In this document: positions 1-6,114 of the stretch, one piece after another | How the letters are laid out: every line of letters begins with the position of its first letter | Numbering within the stretch: the stretch's first letter is position 1 | NCBI GenBank assembly: GCA_964370005.1 | Contig: CAYJGR010000032.1 | Coordinates: 1-24,268, forward strand | Length of the DNA: 24,268 bases | Direction of reading: 5' to 3' | Source of the DNA: Heteroruminococcus sp964370005 | GTDB lineage: Bacteria > Bacillota > Clostridia > Oscillospirales > Ruminococcaceae | Notes under the pieces: generated by a model | The model's database searches: none | What the model was told of the DNA's origin: nothing | The model's input: the letters and a program-made list of their open reading frames with translations, nothing else | Made by a program: the position numbers and the translations under genes

Positions 1-16
1 GCTTATCATATTTTTA

Positions 17-418
17 CTAACATTCATAGTGGTGCAATTTTTGGGGGCGAGACCACGAGAAGTCGCGCAGTTCACCCTCGGCAGAAACCCCCACACCATC
101 GAGAGCCACATAATAAAGGCTACTAAAACCGCTCGATTGGGATTGCGAGGATAAATATTCGTCGGTATTTTGGAAGGGGATACCGGACTTGGCTATGTAC
201 TGGGCCAACAAGGTGAGGTCATCTATGCCCTCCTCTATCGATTCCTCCACACGTATTTCCATCTGTTCAACGCTTTTGGTCATTTCTCGGCGCGTCGAAT
301 CTAAGACGGCATCATTGGCCGCAAATTGGAACCAGTTGGCCAACAGCGCCAAAGAAACTATGGCAACAATAACGCTGATGGTGGCGGTTTTTTTAGATGT
401 TTGTTTATAAAATTTCAT
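17..418 (-). CDS. N-terminal part of a membrane-anchored Cache-like sensor, probably frameshifted
   Basis: The start is the ATG at 418, which has GGAGG about 9 bases upstream; 18 further in-frame codons exist upstream but lack a ribosome site. The protein has a basic N-terminus, one hydrophobic segment at about residues 11-30, a charged helical stretch (about 38-65) and then a region resembling the start of an extracellular Cache sensor domain, with the pattern LYYVALDGVGVS followed by RDFS and RP. Such proteins usually continue for several hundred residues into a signalling output domain. Here the frame stops at codon 134, still inside the sensor domain. The next frame is open to the window edge and reads like the expected continuation (TMNVSKNMIS), so a one-base indel in the C5A5 homopolymer around 41-50 is likely. 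The output domain lies outside the window and is unknown. A promoter sits just upstream. The sensor-type call is by pattern only. Confidence 0.6.
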   Translation of the reverse strand: MKFYKQTSKKTATISVIVAIVSLALLANWFQFAANDAVLDSTRREMTKSVEQMEIRVEESIEEGIDDLTLLAQYIAKSGIPFQNTDEYLSSQSQSSGFSSLYYVALDGVGVSAEGELRDFSWSRPQKLHHYEC

Positions 419-488
419 AAGCAGGCGCCTCCGAGCAACCGGGAAAACATTTAGAAAATAACGAGTGTGCACATCTGTGCATACTAAA

Positions 489-517
489 ATTATACAGTAT
501 CATATGGTCATCGTCAA
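489..517 (-). promoter_or_regulatory. Sigma-70 promoter for the sensor gene
   Basis: Read on the minus strand this is TTGACG, a 17-base spacer, then TATAAT. It lies about 70 bases upstream of the ATG at 418. The 14-bp palindrome TGCACATCTGTGCA (468-481) falls at the predicted transcription start and could be an operator or a leader hairpin. Confidence 0.7.
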
Positions 518-632
518 CGCAAAAAATGACAAAAAAAGTAATTTTTGGTAAAAAAAGGGATAAAGCCCATTTTGGATAAAAGACAAGGCGTGAAAACGAC
601 AAATAATCCAAATTATGTTGTCACACACTGAC

Positions 633-664
633 AAAAAAACGCCGTGACGCAATGCGCCACGGCG
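633..664 (-). terminator. Rho-independent terminator of the diguanylate cyclase gene
   Basis: On the minus strand a 7-bp stem CGCCGTG/CACGGCG, extended inside by a G-U pair and a CGC/GCG pair, is followed directly by seven Ts. It starts about 11 bases after the stop codon of the GGDEF gene. Confidence 0.85.
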
Positions 665-674
665 GGTAAATACA

Positions 675-2105
675 TTAAGTTGCGCTGAAGTATTCCTGTG
701 TAGACATATACTTTTTATCTTTATAAAATCGCACAGAGTTTTGCCCTAATTTTTTGGCGGCATACATGGCCATATCAGCCATATGGAAAAGCTCTTTGTG
801 GGTGGTGGCGCTTGAGGGGAAGTGTGCCACGCCGATACTACATCCGCATTTCATTTCGTTGCCCTGGGAGGTGTAGGTATTGCCGAAGATATTGAGCAGG
901 GTTTGTAGGGTTTGTTCAAGGGCATCGGGCGAGAGGGGGTCACGCAGGAGTATGACGAACTCGTCGCCACCTTGGCGGTATGCTTTTAAGCTGTCGGATT
1001 GGAGTTTTATAAGCTCATTTGATATGGATTTGAGCAGGACATCACCGCTGTGGTGTCCGAGGGTATCGTTTATCTTCTTAAAGCCGTTGAGGTCACAAAA
1101 CAGCACATACCATCGATCACCCATAGAGCGTGTTCCTTTGATAAACAGCTCAACATCGTCCTGTAAACTGCGGCGGTTGGGCAGGCCGGTCAGGTGGTCG
1201 AATTGGGCTAACTTTTCGATAAGCATCTGGTTTTTTTTGTTTTCTGTGATATCCACACTGGCTACAATGTGGGCAATTCGTCCATCTGTCCAGGGTATGG
1301 AGGAGCTGAACACCCTAAACCAAGAGCCGTCCATCGCACGCTCATAATCCCATGTGTAGGTTTTGTTGGGAAGACCGTCCTCATCGAGCAATTGGGGTTG
1401 GGGACAAAAGTCGCACTGCCCTGTTTTGTCAGTAAATATGGCATCCCAACATTTTTTGCCCATCATGGCCTCAACCCCGCCATAGGGTGCGGCCATCGAT
1501 TTGTTGACATACAAAATATCGTGGGTGTAGTAATCATTTACATATATGTCTATTCCCACATGATCTAAAACATTGTTGAGCACCTTCTCGGCGCTGTATA
1601 CACCCTTTTTAAACAGCTCCAACTTCACCGAGTTTGCAAGGGGGGTTAGGGCTATACAGGCGTTTTTTATATCGATATCATGCCCTCGCAAGGATTTTCG
1701 ACGATCGGACAACCCAACAAAACCCGCAAGTTCCAAATGCTGGTTTAATATAGGCATAAAAATCAAGGTGTTTGCATCAAAAAGTTTGCCGAGTTGCTGT
1801 TCGATCTCGCTTTTTGGGTCATCACCCGAAAATATAATGTATGTGCGGGTTGATAATTCGCTGAGCAGTTCATTGCCGAGGTGTTCTTTGACATTTAAAT
1901 GCTTTTCAAGGGGTAGGGCGTTTTCTATTTGGTAATATGCATTTTGACGGAAGTTGCCCGTGTGGTCGCCCTCATATACAAATGCATGAGAAAACCCAAA
2001 AAAATCACAGACCTCCCGCAGAAAATCATACTTTGGATATTCTTCCTCCAATATTCCGTTTTTTGCCATTAGCTTGCTGAAAAAAATATCCAGTTCGTTT
2101 TTCAT
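675..2105 (-). CDS. GAF-PAS-GGDEF diguanylate cyclase
   Basis: A 476-residue cytoplasmic protein expected to make cyclic di-GMP from two GTP. The start is the ATG at 2105, preceded by AGAGG; an upstream in-frame ATG has no ribosome site. Residues about 25-165 look like a GAF-type domain, about 175-288 a PAS domain, and 305 to about 465 the GGDEF domain (LTGLPNRR at 305, CDLNGFKKIND, then intact GGDEF at 379-383). The active site looks competent. The product-inhibition RxxD motif usually found just before GGDEF is absent: the residues there are QSDSLKAYRQ. The PAS domain carries Cys219, Cys231 and Cys234 (KKCW, then CDFCP), a pattern common in clostridial PAS domains and possibly metal- or redox-sensing. 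No membrane segment is seen, so the input signal is probably intracellular. The gene has its own promoter and terminator and is transcribed away from the pilin genes. Confidence 0.92.
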   Translation of the reverse strand: MKNELDIFFSKLMAKNGILEEEYPKYDFLREVCDFFGFSHAFVYEGDHTGNFRQNAYYQIENALPLEKHLNVKEHLGNELLSELSTRTYIIFSGDDPKSEIEQQLGKLFDANTLIFMPILNQHLELAGFVGLSDRRKSLRGHDIDIKNACIALTPLANSVKLELFKKGVYSAEKVLNNVLDHVGIDIYVNDYYTHDILYVNKSMAAPYGGVEAMMGKKCWDAIFTDKTGQCDFCPQPQLLDEDGLPNKTYTWDYERAMDGSWFRVFSSSIPWTDGRIAHIVASVDITENKKNQMLIEKLAQFDHLTGLPNRRSLQDDVELFIKGTRSMGDRWYVLFCDLNGFKKINDTLGHHSGDVLLKSISNELIKLQSDSLKAYRQGGDEFVILLRDPLSPDALEQTLQTLLNIFGNTYTSQGNEMKCGCSIGVAHFPSSATTHKELFHMADMAMYAAKKLGQNSVRFYKDKKYMSTQEYFSAT

Positions 2106-2173
2106 AATAACCTCTATTCTGTGCACAGCACAAATAGTTTGGAAAAATCTCACAACAGAATGGAGATTATTTC

Positions 2174-2201
2174 GGCATCTCGCCCGTCCTCGGGCGAGGC
2201 C
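2174..2201 (-). promoter_or_regulatory. GC-rich leader hairpin before the diguanylate cyclase gene
   Basis: A perfect 8-bp stem CTCGCCCG/CGGGCGAG with a 4-base loop (2179-2198), extended by GGC/GCC across a 2-base bulge. It lies in the predicted leader, about 70-95 bases before the ATG at 2105. No T-run follows on either strand, so it is not a simple terminator. A second, weaker hairpin, TTAGCGTGA/TCACACTAA with one mismatch, lies next to it at about 2214-2235. I do not recognise the GEMM cyclic-di-GMP riboswitch core here. Confidence 0.5.
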
Positions 2202-2286
2202 ATCTAAATAAAATTTTAGTGTGATTTTTCACGCTAACCCTCATTATATATTGCCACATACAACACTTTGTTAAAAATTTAATTTA

Positions 2287-2315
2287 ATTATACAATAAAT
2301 TTTGTGGAATAACAA
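2287..2315 (-). promoter_or_regulatory. Probable promoter of the diguanylate cyclase gene
   Basis: On the minus strand: TTGTTA, 17-base spacer, TATAAT. This implies a leader of about 175 nt before the ATG at 2105. A second TATAAT at 2243-2248 is closer to the gene but has no acceptable -35 box. Confidence 0.55.
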
Positions 2316-2386
2316 GAGATATATTGGTAAGATGCCAAGAAGTTAACGTTTTTTCTTGGAAATATAGGCATATAATTTCCCAAGAC

Positions 2387-2415
2387 TTGACATAAGGGGC
2401 CCAGACGTATATAAT
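2387..2415 (+). promoter_or_regulatory. Perfect-consensus sigma-70 promoter for the G5/3D gene
   Basis: TTGACA, a 17-base spacer, then TATAAT: all 12 consensus positions match. The predicted start near 2422 gives a leader of about 250 nt. Around it lie four alternating CCAAG/CTTGG half-sites (2335-2339, 2355-2359, 2380-2384, 2427-2431), which could be operator sites. Confidence 0.85.
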
Positions 2416-2672
2416 CTTCCCTATACCTTGGCATAATCACATAAAATTTAGAATATAATTTTGTTAAACTTTACACACATATAAAGATGTATCCGGCGGT
2501 GGTTATGCCGTTTTATTTTTTGCCTCACGGTGAGGTGATGGACAGCGGGTTTTGCTGTGGGGCATTTTGCAATTTATGTTACATATTTGATAATAAAAAA
2601 AATTTTGCCCCGAATAAAATTCCCAAATATTCCCATAATTGCGATATATCTTTCCAATTTAAGGAGAATAAT
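2416..2672 (+). promoter_or_regulatory. Long untranslated leader with hairpins before the G5/3D gene
   Basis: About 250 bases between promoter and ATG with no supportable gene. At about 2493-2519 a short CGGC/GCCG stem is followed by TTTTATTTTTT and could act as a weak attenuator. Just after it CCTCA/TGAGG and ACAGC/GCTGT stems can form, enclosed by TGCC/GGCA. I could not match this to a known riboswitch class; the usual c-di-AMP (ydaO) core is not seen. The stretch is open in the reading frame of the downstream gene, but lacks a ribosome site. Confidence 0.4.
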
Positions 2673-3773
2673 ATGACAGAAGTAAGACGTTTTAAGCGAA
2701 GTCTATTGGACTTCATAACAGGTCGCAACTTGGCCTGCGCATTGTTTTTGTGCGCAGTGGTGGGTATACTGGCCTACACCCTGAGTGTCACCCAAGTTGT
2801 GCGCATAATTGACGGCAGTCGTGAATTTTTGACCTACACCACAGAGATAGATGCCACCCGTCTCATGGGGAAATTTGATATAGAGGTGGATGAAAACGAC
2901 AGGGTGTATTTGACCGAGGATATCCCGGGCGAGTACCAAGAGATGATGGTGGAACGGGCATTCCCTGTGAATGTGGTGGCCGATGGTATGACTGTAAAGG
3001 CCATGTCTACCGCTGTGACGGTGGACAAGCTGTTGGCCGAGCAAAACATCTCGCTGGGCGAACTTGACCGCCTAAATATGAACCTGTCCGAAGTGGTGGG
3101 CGAGGGCGATGAGATTGTGCTGCAACGTGTAGAGCAGGAAATAACCCAAGAGCAGGAGGCCATACCCTTCCAGACGGTTTATCAGTCCACAAGTCTTTTA
3201 AATGAAGGCAACACAAGGGTATTACAGGAGGGCAGGGACGGCGTGCGCACTCTGACCTACAGTCAAACGACGGTTGACAATCAGGTGCAGGACAAGGAGC
3301 TTTTGTCCTCGGATATCACACGTTCGCCCATCACAAATACGATTTTGATCGACGATGGCAGTCCCATATCGCGACTGGATTACAGTGGACAGTTTCCACT
3401 GGATGAAAACGGCATACCGCTGAACTATGTGGAGGTGTTCACCGATCAAGTTGCCACCGGCTATTATGCGGGGGCGGGGTCTTGGGGGGCATCGGGCGGC
3501 GAATGTTTTGCCGGCACGGTGGCGGTGCGAGCCGATCAATTCCCCTATGGCACAAAGCTGTATATACGCACCCCCGAGGGGGATTTCATCTATGGCTATT
3601 CGGTATCTAACGACACCGGCACAGGGCTTATGGCCAATATCATCGATGTTGACCTATATTACGAGACCTTTACCGAGAGTGCTCTAAACGGACGGCGCAT
3701 GGTGGATATTTATGTGCTTGAGTACACACCACAGTCGATTTATACAGGGCGATATGCGGGATATTCGCCGTAA
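2673..3773 (+). CDS. Membrane-anchored YabE-like protein with DUF348, G5 and 3D domains
   Basis: A 366-residue protein of the YabE/Rpf-like group, probably acting on or binding peptidoglycan outside the cell. The start at 2673 is set by AAGGAG eight bases upstream. Residues about 20-40 form one membrane segment (uncleaved anchor or signal peptide). Residues about 95-153 fit the DUF348 ubiquitin-like domain, about 154-228 a G5 domain, and about 255-350 a C-terminal 3D domain (GTVAV, PYGTKLYI, DTGTGL, IIDVDL). The 3D fold is related to the catalytic core of MltA-type lytic transglycosylases. Of its three signature aspartates, those in DTG (314) and IDV (325) are present, but the first, usually in AVDP, is replaced (AVRADQFP), so activity is uncertain. 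The gene is monocistronic, between a consensus promoter and a terminator. Confidence 0.88.
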   Translation: MTEVRRFKRSLLDFITGRNLACALFLCAVVGILAYTLSVTQVVRIIDGSREFLTYTTEIDATRLMGKFDIEVDENDRVYLTEDIPGEYQEMMVERAFPVNVVADGMTVKAMSTAVTVDKLLAEQNISLGELDRLNMNLSEVVGEGDEIVLQRVEQEITQEQEAIPFQTVYQSTSLLNEGNTRVLQEGRDGVRTLTYSQTTVDNQVQDKELLSSDITRSPITNTILIDDGSPISRLDYSGQFPLDENGIPLNYVEVFTDQVATGYYAGAGSWGASGGECFAGTVAVRADQFPYGTKLYIRTPEGDFIYGYSVSNDTGTGLMANIIDVDLYYETFTESALNGRRMVDIYVLEYTPQSIYTGRYAGYSP

Positions 3774-3791
3774 TTAAATTTATGGATTAAC

Positions 3792-3821
3792 AAAGCGATG
3801 GCAAAATTGCTGTCGCTTTTT
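3792..3821 (+). terminator. Rho-independent terminator after the G5/3D gene
   Basis: Stem AAAGCGA/TCGCTTT (3792-3798 with 3813-3819), extended inside by two G-T pairs and GCAA/TTGC, followed by Ts to 3821. It lies 18 bases after the stop codon. Confidence 0.85.
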
Positions 3822-3862
3822 AATTAATTTGAAGTAATTAACTTAAATGGAAATAAAATATT

Positions 3863-3891
3863 TTGACCTACTCTTTTTAGTGTGGTACAAT
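3863..3891 (+). promoter_or_regulatory. Sigma-70 promoter of the pilin pair
   Basis: TTGACC, a 17-base spacer, then TACAAT. The predicted transcription start is near 3898, about 30 bases before the first pilin start codon at 3930. Confidence 0.8.
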
Positions 3892-3929
3892 AACAAACAA
3901 AGTGTTTGAAATTTGGAGGATATATAGCT

Positions 3930-4508
3930 ATGAAGTTAAAAAAAAGCAGTAATAAAGGTTTTACACTGGTTGAACTTATAATAGTCATTGCGATTATTGC
4001 GGTGTTGGCGGCGGTGTTGGCCCCAAGGTATCTGCAATATGTCGAGCGATCCAGAGAGGCCAATGATGTGCAGGTGGCTGTTTCTATTATGAGAGCTACC
4101 ACTGCTGCCATGAATGACCCACAAAACAATGTGCCTTCGGGGGCGCAGGTAACCGTTACATGGTACACCGCCACCGAAACCCCACCGGTTATGAACGGAT
4201 ATGGGTCGGATCAAGGAGCGATAGGTCTTGCCACGGCGTCAGGACAAACCCACACATTGGGCAACAACGGCGAAACCGGCGGGCAGGTGCAGCAGCGCTT
4301 TAGGTTTGCTATTTTAGAGGTTATGGGGCTTGTACACCCCAACCACACAAACCCTACCTTTGCAGCAAATGGTGGCTTTGACAGTCTGGGAGCTTTGGGA
4401 GAGTCTCAAGTGGCGAACACGGTAGACTTTTCTTTCCAAATTGATACCTCCACCGGCGAGATAACAGGCATACCGGCCGAGTGGCAAGAACTGGGTGTTG
4501 AGGGTTAA
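3930..4508 (+). CDS. Type IV pilin-like protein (first of a tandem pair)
   Basis: A 192-residue prepilin. The start at 3930 follows GGAGG; an upstream ATG at 3906 has no ribosome site. The short basic leader ends in Gly (SSNKG), followed by FTLVELIIVIAII, the class III signal cut by prepilin peptidase, with Phe at +1 and Glu at +5. The conserved N-terminal helix continues to about residue 50, followed by a low-charge globular domain rich in Gly, Thr and Asn with no cysteine, so no disulfide D-loop as in Gram-negative pilins. It is the first gene of a two-gene unit with the paralogue at 4581, 72 bases downstream. No assembly ATPase, platform protein or prepilin peptidase is in the window, so the machinery must lie elsewhere. 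It could be a type IV pilin or a type II secretion-like pseudopilin; sequence alone does not decide. Confidence 0.88.
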   Translation: MKLKKSSNKGFTLVELIIVIAIIAVLAAVLAPRYLQYVERSREANDVQVAVSIMRATTAAMNDPQNNVPSGAQVTVTWYTATETPPVMNGYGSDQGAIGLATASGQTHTLGNNGETGGQVQQRFRFAILEVMGLVHPNHTNPTFAANGGFDSLGALGESQVANTVDFSFQIDTSTGEITGIPAEWQELGVEG

Positions 4509-4580
4509 TAGCAAAGGGTTGCAATAACTTTTAAGGATGCAGATGTCGCAGAAAAAATGAGCGGCAGAATGGAGAATAAT

Positions 4581-5147
4581 ATGTCGAAGTTAAATAAATA
4601 TATGATGAAAGCAAAGGCTGCAAATAAAGGTTTTACGCTGGTTGAGCTTATAATTGTTATAGCGATTATTGTTGTATTGGCGCTGGTTTTAGCACCTCAG
4701 TATACAAGATATGTAGAGCGTTCCCGCCAGTCCAACGATTTACAGATAGCTACAAACCTCATGCGTGCTACCACTGCAATAGTAGCCGATCCCAAGAGTG
4801 AAATCCCCGCAGATGAGGTGTTCTCGGTACAGCTCACCACAGCCGAGGGTAGCCCCAGACTTGTGGTTTGGTATTTAGATGGCGATCATTCAAGTGGTGA
4901 GAAGTTATCAACCTATGTTGAGCTTGAGCTTGCAAGCATCATGGGCTTTACAGAGGCGTCACGTTATAATAACTCCGATGGAACAACAGAAATACGCTAC
5001 GACGCACAGGCCGACTCCGAGGCGGGCAGATCGCAGTCGTTTATGTTTAGTATTAACGTGGGTACAGGCGAGATAATTGTCAACCGTACCAATTCCACTT
5101 GGAATGATAGTAGCTTGTGGATAGATGAAATCGGGGTTAACCCCTAA
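4581..5147 (+). CDS. Type IV pilin-like protein (second of a tandem pair)
   Basis: A 188-residue prepilin, paralogous to the gene just upstream. The start at 4581 has GGAG six bases upstream; the alternative ATG at 4557 is poorly placed relative to AAGGA. The leader ends KAANKG, followed by FTLVELIIVIAII with Glu at +5. Identity to the first pilin is high through the N-terminal helix (YVERSR, then ND, then MRATTA) and drops in the globular part. Both proteins end with an aligned stretch around (S/G)TGEI and a final acidic-Gly-Val segment. There is no cysteine. The pair probably arose by tandem duplication followed by divergence of the exposed domain. A strong terminator 20 bases after the stop closes the unit. 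Confidence 0.88.
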   Translation: MSKLNKYMMKAKAANKGFTLVELIIVIAIIVVLALVLAPQYTRYVERSRQSNDLQIATNLMRATTAIVADPKSEIPADEVFSVQLTTAEGSPRLVVWYLDGDHSSGEKLSTYVELELASIMGFTEASRYNNSDGTTEIRYDAQADSEAGRSQSFMFSINVGTGEIIVNRTNSTWNDSSLWIDEIGVNP

Positions 5148-5166
5148 AACAGATAAACTTGAATTA

Positions 5167-5201
5167 AACCCGAGGGTGGCGCAAAATACCCTCGGGTTTT
5201 T
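5167..5201 (+). terminator. Rho-independent terminator of the pilin pair
   Basis: A perfect 11-bp stem AACCCGAGGGT/ACCCTCGGGTT (5167-5177 with 5188-5198), followed by further Ts to 5201. Confidence 0.93.
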
Positions 5202-5250
5202 GTGCATAAAAATGTTACATTTATAAAGGGGTATAATTGCTATTTCACAC

Positions 5251-5279
5251 TTGCAAAACCGTATTATTGTTGTTATAAT
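5251..5279 (+). promoter_or_regulatory. Sigma-70 promoter of the phosphate acyltransferase gene
   Basis: TTGCAA, a 17-base spacer, then TATAAT. The start near 5286 implies a leader of about 148 nt before the ATG at 5434. That leader can form CCGC/GCGG (about 5327-5348) and GTCGCA/TGCGAC (5378-5383 with 5414-5419) stems, the second ending just before the ribosome site. No known riboswitch class was recognised. Confidence 0.75.
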
Positions 5280-5433
5280 ACCTTGTGGAATTGTTTTTTG
5301 CACACATTATCAAATAATTGGTTTACCGCCGGCCGTAAAAACAGCGGGAGTCGCCGCACAGTGCCAAATATCTTGCAGTCGCAGGGGATTTTTGGCCAAG
5401 CTGTACGGCGAAATGCGACAGAATGGAGTCACC

Positions 5434-6006
5434 ATGAAAGTAATGATTGAAACATCTGCTCGTCACATGCACATCACACAGGAGCATCTTGAAATTTTGT
5501 TTGGCAAGGGCGCACAGCTTGAGAACAAAAAAGAGCTTTCCCAGCCCGGCCAGTATGCCACCGCACAGCGTGTTGAGGTCGTAGGCCCCAAGCGTTCTAT
5601 CCCCGGTGTGACCATCCTCGGTCCATGTCGCCCCGCCACACAGGTGGAGATTTCGGCCACCGATGCCCGCAGTATCGGCCTGAATGCTCCCATTCGTGAA
5701 TCGGGAGATATCGAGGGCAGTGCCGGATGCAAACTCATAGGCCCTGCCGGCGAGATTGAAATTGCACAGGGTGTTATCGTAGCCAAGCGTCACATCCACT
5801 GCACAAATGCAGAGGCCGCACAGGCCGGTGTAGCTGACAAGGAAGTTGTACAGCTTAAAATCGAAAGTCCTCAGCGCACCACAATATTTGACGATGTGGT
5901 TGTTCGTGTGAATGACAGTTTTGCCCTCACCTGCCACCTCGACACCGACGAGGCCAATGCCGCCGGATGCGTGGGAGAGGTTTTTGGCGAAATTATAAAG
6001 AAATAA
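5434..6006 (+). CDS. pduL: PduL-type phosphate acyltransferase
   Basis: A 190-residue enzyme expected to interconvert an acyl-CoA (acetyl- or propanoyl-CoA) and the acyl phosphate, feeding acetate or propionate kinase for ATP formation. The start at 5434 follows GGAG at a good distance; the same frame is open back to before 5251 but has no ribosome site. The family signature is clear: SARHMH (His11, His13), KKELSQPGQ (32-40), GPxRxxTQVEIS-like stretch at about 63-74, RESGDIEGS (88-96), RHIH (His120, His122) and CHLDTDEAN (167-175). The histidine clusters are the known zinc-binding positions of PduL. The protein begins right at the catalytic domain, with no N-terminal encapsulation peptide, and no microcompartment shell gene is nearby, so it is probably a cytosolic housekeeping phosphotransacylase. 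A hairpin without a U-run separates it from the activase gene downstream. Confidence 0.93.
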   Translation: MKVMIETSARHMHITQEHLEILFGKGAQLENKKELSQPGQYATAQRVEVVGPKRSIPGVTILGPCRPATQVEISATDARSIGLNAPIRESGDIEGSAGCKLIGPAGEIEIAQGVIVAKRHIHCTNAEAAQAGVADKEVVQLKIESPQRTTIFDDVVVRVNDSFALTCHLDTDEANAAGCVGEVFGEIIKK

Positions 6007-6026
6007 GCTGAAAAGTTTTTGCATTT

Positions 6027-6055
6027 GAGGCTCGAAGGGTTTTCCTTTGAGCCTC
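6027..6055 (+). other. Strong hairpin between the acyltransferase and activase genes
   Basis: Stem GAGGCTC/GAGCCTC (6027-6033 with 6049-6055), then a G-T pair and AAGG/CCTT, loop GTTTT: 12 pairs in all. Only a weak T-rich stretch (TATATCTATG) follows, so it may be a leaky terminator or an mRNA-stabilising hairpin. No convincing promoter is seen between it and the activase start. Confidence 0.6.
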
Positions 6056-6114
6056 TATATCTATGATGATTATCTATAAATTTACCACATACAGTGGTGA
6101 TAGAGGTGAACCGT

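Noticed and set aside
2520..2570. Guanidine-II (mini-ykkC) or fluoride riboswitch, from the ACGG in CCTCACGGTGAGG and a nearby GGTGATGG
   Set aside because: Only one ACGG hairpin is present where guanidine-II needs two, and the rest of the fluoride core does not follow GGTGATGG.
2487..2672. A 62-codon in-frame N-terminal extension of the G5/3D protein from ATG 2487
   Set aside because: No ribosome site precedes ATG 2487, whereas AAGGAG is ideally placed for ATG 2673. The extension is Cys/Phe-rich and would put an odd domain before the membrane anchor. The region fits a leader RNA better.
5251..5433. N-terminal extension of the PduL protein, possibly an encapsulation peptide
   Set aside because: The frame is open by chance across the promoter (-35 box at 5251). 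The best ribosome site serves ATG 5434, and the extension is not the amphipathic helix typical of encapsulation peptides. No shell genes are near.
5323..6024. Long minus-strand open frame opposite pduL
   Set aside because: It is an antisense shadow of a clearly recognisable gene, has no ribosome site and no recognisable domain.
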